NCBI GenBank assembly: GCA_947247005.1
Contig: OX365948.1
Span: 11,211,455-11,275,454, forward strand
Reading direction: 5' to 3'
From: Spisula solida
Lineage: Eukaryota; Mollusca; Bivalvia; Venerida; Mactridae
DNA length: 64,000 nt
In this document: positions 54,731 through 64,000 of the stretch, piece after piece
How positions within the stretch are numbered: position 1 is the first letter of the stretch
Layout: every line of letters starts with the position of its first letter
Notes under the pieces: generated by a model
What the model was told of the DNA's origin: nothing
The model's database searches: none
Seen by the model: only the letters and a program-made list of their open reading frames with translations
Made by a program: the position numbers and the translations under genes

Positions 54731-57425
54731 TTTAACGTGTAACTCGGAATTTCCGACTTTAAACCGGGATAGTATATGGAACCCCAGTTTAAAATAAAAA
54801 TTCAAAGTCTAACTTAGAAATTCCGACTTTAAACGGGGGTTAGTAGATCGAACCCAAGTTTAAAACAACAAATTAAAGTATAACTCAGACATTCCGACTT
54901 TAAACGGGGGTTAGTAAATGGAACCCCAGTTTAAAACAACAAACTAAAGTCTAACACAGAAATTCCGACTTTAAACGGGGGTTAGTAGATCGAACCCCAG
55001 TTTAAAACAAGAAATTAAAGTCTAACTCAGAAATTCCGACTTCAAACGGGGGTTAGTAGATCGAACCCCAGTTTAAAACAAACATTTTTAAAAGGTCTAA
55101 CTCAGAAATTCTGACCTTAAACGGGGGTTAGTAGATGGAACCCCAGTTTAAAACAACAAATTTAAGTCTAACTCAGAAATTCTGACTTTAAACGGGGGTT
55201 AGTAGATCGAACCCCAGGTTAAAACAACACATTTAAGTCTATCTCAGAAATTCCGACTTTAAACGGGGGTTAGTAGATCGAACCCCATTTTAAAACAGGA
55301 AATTAAAGTCTAACTCAGAAATTCCGACTTTAAACGGGGGTTAGTAGATGGAACCCCAGTTTAAAACAAACATTTTAGGTCTAACTCAGAAATTCCGACT
55401 TTAAACGGGGGTTAGTAGATCGAACCCCAGTTTAAAATCAAAATTTAATGTGTATCTAGGAAATTCTGACTTTAAACGGGGGTTAGTAGATCGAACCCCA
55501 GTTTAAAATATAAATTTTATACAAAACACAGAAATTCCGACTTTAAAAGGGGGTTAGTAAATGGAACCCCAGTTTAAAACAACAAATTAAAGTCTAACTC
55601 AGAAATTCTGACTTTAAACGGGGGTTAGTAGATCGAACCCCAGTTTAAAATATGAATTTGATAGAAAACACAGAAATTCCGACTTTAAACGGGGGTTAGT
55701 AGATCGAACTCCAGTTTAAAATCAAAATTTAATGTGTATCTAAGAAATTCCGACTTTAAACGGGGGTTAGTAGATGGAACCCCAGTTTAAAACAAACATT
55801 TAAAGTATAACTCAGAAATTCTGACTTTAAACGGGGGTTAGTAAATGGAACCCCAGTTTAAAACAACAAATTAAAGTCTAACTCAGAAATTCTGATTTTA
55901 AACGGGGGTTAGTAGATCGAACCCCAGTTTAAAATATGAATTTTATAGAAAACACAGAAATTCCGACTTTAAACGGGGGTTAGTAGATCGAACCCCAGTT
56001 TAAAATCAAAATTTAATGTGTATCTAGGAAATTCTGACTTTAAACGGGGGTTAGTAGATGGAACCCCAGTTTAAAACAAAAATTTAAAGTCTAACTCAGA
56101 AATTCCGACTTTAAACGGGGGTTAGTAGATTGAACCCCAGTTTAAAATAATAATTTGACGTGTAACTCGGAAATTCCGACTTTAAACGGGGGTTAGTAGA
56201 TCGAACCTCAGTTTAAAATAAAAATTTGACGTGTAACTCAGAAATTCCGACTTTAAACGGGGGTTAGTAGATCGAACCCCTGTTTAAAATATGAATTTTA
56301 TAGAAAACACAGAAATTCCGAGTTTAAACGGGGGTTAGTAGATTGAACCACAGTTTTAAATAAAAATTTAACGTGTATCTAAGAAATTCCGACTTTAAAC
56401 GGGGGTTAGTAGATAGAACACCAGTTTTAAATAAATATTTAACGTGTATCTAATAAATTCCGACTTTAAACGGGGGTTAGTAGATGGAACCCCAGTTTAA
56501 AACAAACGATTAAAGTCTAACTCAGAAATTCCGACTTTAAACGGGGGTTAGTAGATCGAACCCCAGTTTAAAACAAACATTTAAGGTCTAACTCAGAAGT
56601 TCCGACTTTAAACGGGGGTTAGTACATCGAACCCCAGTTTAAAATATGAATTATATAGAAAAAACAGAAATTCCGACTTTAAACGGGGGTTAGTAGATGA
56701 AACCCCAGTTAAAAATAAAAAATTTGACGTGTTACTCGGAAATTCTGACTTTAAACGGGGGTTAGTAGATGGAACCCCAGTTTAAAACAAAAATTTAAAG
56801 TCTAACTCAGAAATTCCGACTTTAAACGTGGGTTAGTAGATGAAATCCCAGTTTAAAATAAAAATTTGACGTGTAACTCGGAAATTCCGACTTTAAACGG
56901 GGGTTAGTAGATCGAACCTCAGTTTAAAATATGAATTTTATAGAAAACACAGAAATTCCGACTTTAAACGGGGGTTAGTAGATGAAACCCCAGTTTAAAA
57001 TAACAATTTGACGTGTAACTCGGATATTCCGACTTTAAACGGGGGTTAGTAGATCGAACCCCTGTTTAAAATATGAATTTTATAGAAAACACAGAAATTC
57101 CGACTTTAAACGTGGGTTAGTAGATCGAACCCCTGTTTTAAATAAAAATTTAACGTGTATCTAAGAAATTCCGACTTTAAACGGGGGTTAGTAGATAGAA
57201 CCCCAGTTTTAAATAAAAATTTAACGTGTACTAATAAATTCCGACTTTAAACGGGGGTTAGTAGATGGAACCCCTGTTTAAAATAAAAATTTGACGTGTA
57301 ACTCGGAAATTCCGACTTTAAACGGGGGTTAGTAGACGAAACCCCAGTTTAAAATAATAATTTGACGTGTAACTCGGAAATTCCGACTTTAAACGGGGGT
57401 TAGTAGATCGAACCCCAGTTTAAAA
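54731..57425 (+). repeat. 71-bp satellite, ~38 self-complementary units
   Basis: Each unit has TTTAAACGGGGGTT, a 9-nt spacer around AGTAGATCG, then AACCCCAGTTTAAA, which pair at 13 of 14 positions, followed by a variable A/T-rich linker (aaaatttgacgtgtaactcg or atgaattttatagaaaacac types). Confidence 0.95.
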
Positions 57426-58227
57426 CATTCGCAACAATTATGATGTGTCATGATTGACAGGAAGTGATGTGTAGAAAAAATACAATACGTCAATCTCACT
57501 TATCCGTTTCATATACCAGGCCTGCCGTAATAAAATCACGCAATTGCCTGAGATTCTAGCGAACATTGAATCACAGCGCGATGTTGGCAATATTATTAGT
57601 TTGCGCTTGGCGCACAAACCGCCTAATTCAACACCATCAAGCACGCGAACCGCCTAAACCAAAATTACTTTATTTAATAATATAAAGCCATGAACTTGGT
57701 TGTGAAATATTTAGGTATTAGAATAAAATCAATGTAGAAGAGCTCTACATTAACAAAAAGTATATTGAACGTTTGTAGCCAAGTCTAGGCAAATTTTAAA
57801 CCATTGTCTCAACTTTAATCAATTAATTAGTAGAAATATTTCACTCGTATTGAACATATATTATCAACAAATATTTCCATAAGTTTCGATAGTATACACC
57901 TTTAATCAAGAGTACCATATTTATGATATTTGAATTAAGCATAAAATATCAAATTCATATTTTAAATGCGGAAAAATATATATCAATAGAAGACCGACTT
58001 TTAAATCATCTGTGTCTAAGGGCGCTTTATATAAACACACGTAATACATTTAAAATGAAGCGTCCAAGGGAGCCAGATCAAGTAACTAAAATCTGAATGC
58101 CTAGGCAATATAGGGGAATATTGGGAGATAGTACATTTTATGACACCTGCTTCCTGTTAATTGCTTTATTACCCATCGATACAAAAGAAATTGGTTAACA
58201 GTAATAATTAATAGGAGAATTTATTAT

Positions 58228-58313
58228 GTATACACGCACGTTAATTTGATTAAACTTCGTGCAGGGACAATCTAATAAGTTATTATTAGATTGTCCCTGC
58301 TTCGTGGTATACA
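58228..58313. mobile_element. Nested pair of micro-palindromes
   Basis: Outer: GTATACA at 58228-58234 and 58307-58313 flank a CACGCACGTTAAT...ATTAAACTTCGTG insert. Inner: a 38-bp insert (58262-58299), arms CAGGGACAATCTAATAA and exact complement around a 4-nt centre, flanked by CTTCGTG at 58255-58261 and 58300-58306. Confidence 0.85.
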
Positions 58314-59006
58314 ACTGTAAAATACATAACACCTTTCAGTTTTGTGAAATTATCTGCAAATTGAACTAAATTGCCTGTAGGCAATACAATGAAATAAAAT
58401 ACAAAGTTTATTCGGGCATACTCGGGTTTATTCGGAAATAGCAGAGTTTCGCGGGGTCTGTGAAATTCATTGAAAACTAAATTCAAAACGATATGAATAC
58501 CACCGACTGGTTATGTCTTAACTATAGCGTTAAGACTTGTAACCGCAGTTTAAAGTATCGGATGTCTGACCCAAGTTTTAACTCTTAAACTGGAGTTATA
58601 TGTTCGCGAAATGCACATTAATTAAACATTTCTTAACTATATAGTTAAGATACTTTAAACCCGGGTTACAAGTGCTGTTTTGCACATTAATTCTTAAACC
58701 CATAGTTCAAGACTTTGAACCGCAGTTCAAGACTTCGAACCGCAGTTACAACTTTCTTAAACTGTAGTTAGAAAATGATGTCCAATCAGCATTGAGTTTG
58801 GTATAAATGCTTGGTTTTCATTGGTTCTCTCTTAACCATATAGTTAAGAGACTTGTAACTGCAGTTCTAAGTCTTTATCCGCGGTTTAAGAATTAATGTG
58901 CAGATGGCACTTGCAACCGCGGTTTAAAGTCTCTTAACTACGTAGTTAACTGTTAAACCCATAGATAAAGGAATTATTGTGCACTCCGCATTCCATATGC
59001 AAGTAT

Positions 59007-60880
59007 AATTTGTTTTATAAATTCTTAATGTGGGATTGCCCTTTATCTTCTCCCCTAATGAAGTTAAAATCTCAAAGGGTGGCTGAACTGCTTAAAGTGG
59101 CCCTCGATAACTGGTAACTTTTAACTTAACTAATGACATCATTAAATTATCCAGACATCTTATGTACTTTATAAGTTAAAGTTACTGTCAGTATTTGTAT
59201 GTATTACTGGTACTGATATAAATATATACATGCAATACCAGAACTAGGACAAATTAAATCCTTCTTGACCTCTATTACTTGTATTAGCAAAATTTCACAG
59301 AGGACTTGTGAGCTAAATGTAACTTTGGCTCTTATTCATCGCATTTACTTAGATTGATTATTATGGAAAAATCTGTCAAAATCATTTCTATTATTGCTCT
59401 CCTTGTCTGACATTTCACTAACTTGATTGAAAATGGGAAATGATGACATATTACACAATCAACATAATTCAATCATTTATTTTGTGCTTTTTGTGCACGA
59501 TTCTGAGCACAAACCACTTGTCTATGGAGGATGTACATGTTTACCCAAGCGTCATTTATCAATAAAGGCTCTGATTTTTTGTACATTTTGGTTGACCCCC
59601 TACTATAAATTATGTAAGTAGTGAGGGCAATGCTATGAAACACACTAAGTCTTGTGTAGTAGACAGTGCTGTTCTAATGTGTAAACAGTAGACTGATTAA
59701 TATTTCAACTTTCCAAGTTTGCATTTTCTGAGTAGCTAGTTCCTATAGAAGTGTGCGTAGTCACACAAAGAGTATTTGGATGGTTTTGATGGTTTGAAAT
59801 AGTCCTTTCTTGCCTAATAGTTGAGGTGTATGGGCAACCGGTGCTACTGTAACGGTCAATTACATGTACATTCGAAAGGCTCCCTCTACAAATAGAAACA
59901 TTGAACATGGCTTTTGTATGATCACTGTATTGTAGCTTGCTGGAACATTTTATTGCATGGTCATGATTGCAAGAACTTAAAGTGTTATCCTTGTTTGCTC
60001 CACGCCAGAAGCTGTTATATGTGGATTGTTAGATTATCATCTCATTCTTGAAAAGGGAGGGAATTGAATTTTGCCAAATCACATTGTTTTTATGCTGCCA
60101 ATTGGTCTTGTTTTCTTTCCAAATATTTTAATGTTATATCCAATTTCAAATTTTGGTTAAGACGGATCAAAAATGGTTTTCATAAAAAGTGGGCTGCAGG
60201 TATAATAATTTAGGAATTTCTATACTCCGGCCTCATTGTATGTTGCAATAGGTATTCACTGCTAAATTTAAAAGAAAAAAATGTTTTATTTGTACTACCT
60301 GTATTGGTAATGAAAATTTATTCTTTCAATGTTTGAAATAAGTTTGGGAAACATACATATTATAAGATCCATTGCATTTGCATTTTCTTGGCGGTGACAC
60401 AATTATGTCTATAATTATTCACTAAAGTAATAAAATGATCTTTATGTTCATAATCAAGGTAAATTATGTATATGCTATATACTTTTGTCGTGGGGAAATT
60501 TTTATCACTTTTGTGATTGAACTCCTCCACAAAATTAAATCTCCACTATTAATCGACCTTCCAATTACAGAACAACGCTTTAAATATCCATCATGTTCTG
60601 CAATCCACGAATTTACGACCCCACAAAATCGCATTTTTATAAAAATCCACAAAATCAAAGATCATACACCGATAATTCCATGACAAAATTTAATGCCCAC
60701 GAAAATGAGTGATTTTATAGTATCCCGTTTAAAAGCAGTGTTTTTCCTTCTATGCATGTGTGTCACTAATAGCATGTTATGTGTTTGCATTTTTGTACAA
60801 AATTATGTATGATTTTATTTTATCTTCAGTTTGTTTTCATTTATTTCTATCCTGTACCCATAGGTTGTTGTGTTGTTTAG
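59007..60880. other. Upstream of G-gamma exon; no feature
   Basis: AT-rich, no repeat array or recognisable exon. Probably intron of the G-gamma gene, since the coding exon starts after an acceptor. Confidence 0.4.
60871..60880 (+). promoter_or_regulatory. Splice acceptor of G-gamma coding exon
   Basis: Pyrimidine-rich tract ending TGTTGTTTAG, 21 bp before the start codon. An alternative acceptor (ACCCATAG) lies just upstream at 60863. Confidence 0.5.
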
Positions 60881-60901
60881 TTGTGCCTTGAACAAATCGC
60901 C

Positions 60902-61111
60902 ATGACTAGCTACCAGAACAGATCTGAACAGGTGATTAAAAAGAAAAATGAGAGGGATGCTTTGATTGTCCATTTAAAAATGGAGCGTACAAAGATGTCT
61001 AGGACATTGCAGGATCTAGTACAGTACTGCAAAGATAACGTAGAGGATCCACTTATTTTTCCAGTTCGAGAAAATCCATTCAGGGACAAGAGGCATTGCG
61101 CGATTTTGTAG
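60902..61111 (+). CDS. Heterotrimeric G-protein gamma subunit
   Basis: 69 residues from ATG 60902 (context tcgccATGa) to TAG 61109-61111. G-gamma pairs with G-beta by a coiled coil at the inner plasma membrane and carries signals from G-protein-coupled receptors. Seen: N-terminal helix (VIKKKNERDALIVHLKMER, residues ~11-29), RTKMSRTLQDLVQYC, then EDPLIFPVRENPF and C-terminal CAIL. The DPL..PV..NPF block is the family signature. A CAAX box ending in Leu predicts geranylgeranylation. Size fits the family (65-75). An acceptor-like TGTTGTTTAG ends at 60880, so upstream exon(s) are non-coding; many animal G-gamma genes have an intron within the coding part, absent here. Paralogue cannot be assigned. 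Confidence 0.92.
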   Translation: MTSYQNRSEQVIKKKNERDALIVHLKMERTKMSRTLQDLVQYCKDNVEDPLIFPVRENPFRDKRHCAIL

Positions 61112-64000
61112 ACATTTCATACTTGTGTTACTTTCTCTTCTTCAGAGTTCTTATAGTTCTCCGTGGACTTCTTTATCTCAATATTGTCTCAAAAAGTTTT
61201 AAATTGCATGAACAAATAATGTTCAATGAAACTTTCTTGCTGAAAGATAAGGAAAGATCTGTCAAAATACTGGCTTTCAGTTTTAATAGAAGTTTCACCC
61301 ATACATTTCAGTGTAATTGAAATGTAAACCAATCGGGAATTCATTCTCCTTTTCAGCTAGCTTTATGACTAGAATTCCAAATGCAGCCTATATTATAATC
61401 TTGTGTATTCATTGCCTGTTTGTATATTTTTGTATCAATTGGCCGTGCGCAGTTCAGTGCTCCATGATAATTTATATATATGATTGTTAGTAAGCAATTG
61501 TGCGTAAGATTTTTTATACAATTTGACTATTTCTGTTAAATCTTTGTAATAATTAACCTAGAATTAGTTTAGTATAAATGAACGACAGTACTTTTAATAC
61601 AAAATTTACATAGTACTTTATTAAGTACTCAATTAGGTTATTCACTTACTTAATTATTCTGCGATAATGATTTTGCCAAGAGCTATAGAAGTGTGCTATG
61701 ATTATTTTAGAATCAAATTATGTCTCAGACTCTGCGGTGCTACTTAATAACATGTTTAGACTCTCATAATTTGCTTTTTTGTTCAGTTTTATTTTTCACC
61801 TCAGTTAAGTCCTTGCCCAAATCTGGAAGAATAGTTGACTACTTGACATCAGTAAGCCATCAGGGAGCTGTGTTAGATTTCCTGTTCAAATTTCTATCAG
61901 TTATACTCCCCCTCCCCCCTCCAACTCAGAGCCTGTGCATGGTTTGTAACTTATGGTATGCATTGTAATCATAAATGTTGTACTTATAGCATGTGCACTT
62001 TGTAATTAGTAATGGTGAATGTTGGACACTATGAATATTGTACTTTGTTGTCATAACTTACTTCTAGATGGTCATATCACTGAGCTCTTTTGTAAAATTT
62101 TCTTAATACATTTACTGTACCATTCTAAAACTGCCAACAGAGGTATTATTTTGGTTAATTACTGACCCTATGTACATGTAGATGGAGTCCTGCCTGTTAC
62201 AAAGCTAATACAGTTCTCATTTGTTTCTGTAATTATTTTCTAACATAATTTCTATAATTACCATATTACAAGGCTGTGCAGTAATTCCATACATGTCCCC
62301 ATCACTCGGAAGCCTCCCATGTCAGAAAATTGTTGACATATTCATTTTCTAGAATCTACTTGGCTTGTTTTCAATTTTATGTTACATAAAAAAAAACCGC
62401 AAACAAAGTTTTTATGTCAATAGTAATATATGGTAAATCTTAAATTCCACAATTTCTGTAGTGTATACCATTAATTAGTTGTCATCTGAGACCTGAGTTT
62501 TATGACATTGCATTCAGTGACATGACATTCAAGGACGTTTTATCAGTGTATGTGTAATGAACATAGTGTCAATACAATAGGGAAATTAATGATCAATATT
62601 TGTATAATTTTGACTGCTTTTGTAATGTGATTGTAACCACTTTGATGTGAAGTGATGGTATGTAGAAATATATTTTCTGTTGATTATTTTACTTTTTGTT
62701 GTCATCTTTTCTCTTTTATTTCTTACTCATATTTTGTTTCTTGTTGTCATCTCAGTTTCAGACTTAAATTTTCCATATTTCAAATATATGATTCAGTCTA
62801 AACTGCTAAAAACATTATGTTTTCACATGGGGAGAGTGGAGGGGCGGGCTTTCAGATGCTAAAGTGTTAGTTTACAATCAAATACCTGATAGTGTAATAG
62901 TAAAATCATTGAATTGAATTTGATGAAAGTTAGGTACAAGTTTAAGTCTGAAATATGAGTTCATTGCAAGGAGTGCATTTGGAATAGAAAGTCTTGTGTC
63001 CTTGTCATCATGTAGATGTTGTTCAGTAATCCATGGATCCGTTAATCCTATAACCCTGATAGTTTTGGCAAGTTTTACTTGATAGGTTCTAATAGATTGC
63101 TAGTTGCACCTCTATGGTCGTCGTGATGAATACCATTATTTAAGAACCACCTTGACGAGAGTGTCAACAGTCAAACAAAAGTTTCTCACTTTTCATATGT
63201 TTCAGTATCTTTGAATTAAATTCGTCAATACACATGATTTATCAGATTTAAACCTTAGGCTACTTATATAGCTATGAATGTGGTTTCTCACTGTCGGTAG
63301 CAATACATTTAGGACCAGGGCTTCTTAAACAACAGACTGTGGCAGATATCCACACTAAAGAGGAACTGGTTTCTAGCACAGGAACCGGTCTTCTTGCATG
63401 CTATCACTGGTCATGTGTATGCTTGCAGCCTGTTCTAGGTTTGTACCTAATGAATCAGATGGTTCTAGATCTAGAACATATAAACCAAAGTGAAGGATGC
63501 TCTAACCTCCCTGCAAATGATTGAGGGCTTGCAGCCTGTCGTTGGTCATATAGTTATGCCGATAATTTTGATTCATGTGTGAAGAACACTGTTAATAATA
63601 AGACAACAAATGCAAAGACAATTTTGAGCAATGAAAGTGATGCAAAAAACTTGTGGGATTTTTACGCTTCAATGTACATTGTACAAGTAGGTGATTCTAA
63701 CAGTATTTATTACGACAAAAGAAGTGTTACTAGATCTGTATTAGTACTAATCAATAGGTCATGAACATTTGGTGACACAATTTCAAATCAGTCTCGGAAG
63801 AGTATATAAACTTTCAAGCATGTGCTTTCAAAAGTGATGAAATCTACAGAAAGATATAATTCTGGGAATGGAACAAATGTCGGGTCAACTGTTACATTAT
63901 ACCTATATTGAATATTAGAATTGGAAGTCATAGGCAACATGAAATATTGTGATACTCTTTGTCAGTCCTTTGAGTACAAACATGTATCGATTGCAGAAGG
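61112..64000 (+). other. Probable G-gamma 3' UTR and downstream DNA
   Basis: No further exon supported. T- and A-rich sequence as in long 3' UTRs; no clear AATAAA noticed. Short open frames lack family resemblance. Confidence 0.4.

Larger units (their letters stand above)
54163..59006. mobile_element. 4.83-kb foldback element with ~430-bp inverted ends
   Basis: TGCAAGTAT at 54163-54171 and 58998-59006. Inside, 54172-~54600 and ~58505-58997 are imperfect reverse complements (left start GGAATGCGGAATGCACAATA). The arms are built of short palindromes with different centres: AACTACGTAGTT, AACCGCGGTT, AACTGCAGTT, AACTATATAGTT, AACCCGGGTT. The middle holds a 71-bp satellite and an ~830-bp AT-rich spacer. 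No transposase found. Long TIRs with a 9-bp duplication suggest a Mutator-like foldback; 6 bp (TGCAAG) is possible if the element starts TATGGAATG. Confidence 0.8.

Noticed and set aside
63339..63524. Small frame downstream of G-gamma
   Set aside because: No domain, no splice context; probably 3' UTR.

Overview
The window is AT-rich animal DNA with large introns, split genes, spliceosomal GT/AG junctions and dense non-autonomous transposons and minisatellites. The repeats look like those common in bivalve molluscs: hairpin-started elements with ~145-200 bp tandem cores, CR1/L2-like LINE tails ending in TTATC repeats, and tRNA-headed SINEs. A marine clam-like bivalve is my inference; no marker gene proves it.

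Three protein genes can be supported, all on the + strand. (1) An NXPE-family PC-esterase gene, of which the last three exons are present (2696-2961, 7067-7194, 8955-9622); 353 residues are visible and the 5' end is missing. (2) A complete thiopurine S-methyltransferase-like (TPMT) gene, 21633-37940. Its exons join in perfect phase to a 257-residue protein, but the first coding exon is split by a 1.54-kb hAT-like transposon flanked by a 5-bp duplication (ATAAC). (3) A heterotrimeric G-protein gamma subunit with a CAIL prenylation box (60902-61111), coding in one exon. There is no sign that the three genes act together.

Layout. 0-10 kb: NXPE gene, with introns holding a 1.66-kb inverted-repeat element, a 43-bp satellite and LINE pieces. 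10-21 kb: no gene; several terminal-inverted-repeat (TIR) elements, including a TTAA-flanked one carrying a 32-bp perfect palindrome. 21-38 kb: TPMT gene with four unrelated minisatellites and nested MITEs in its introns. 38-60 kb: no recognised gene; LINE debris, hairpin elements, a 45-bp satellite, and a 4.83-kb element with ~430-bp terminal inverted repeats around a 71-bp satellite whose every unit can fold. 60-64 kb: G-gamma exon and probable 3' UTR.

The most unusual signal is a set of extremely short (about 23-38 bp) palindromic insertions flanked by 7-8 bp direct repeats (39.6, 45.9, 46.3, 46.45 and 58.2 kb). They look like transposons reduced to their two terminal repeats, and one sits inside another, which itself lies inside the 4.83-kb element. 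All family assignments are from reading the sequence; no database search was run.
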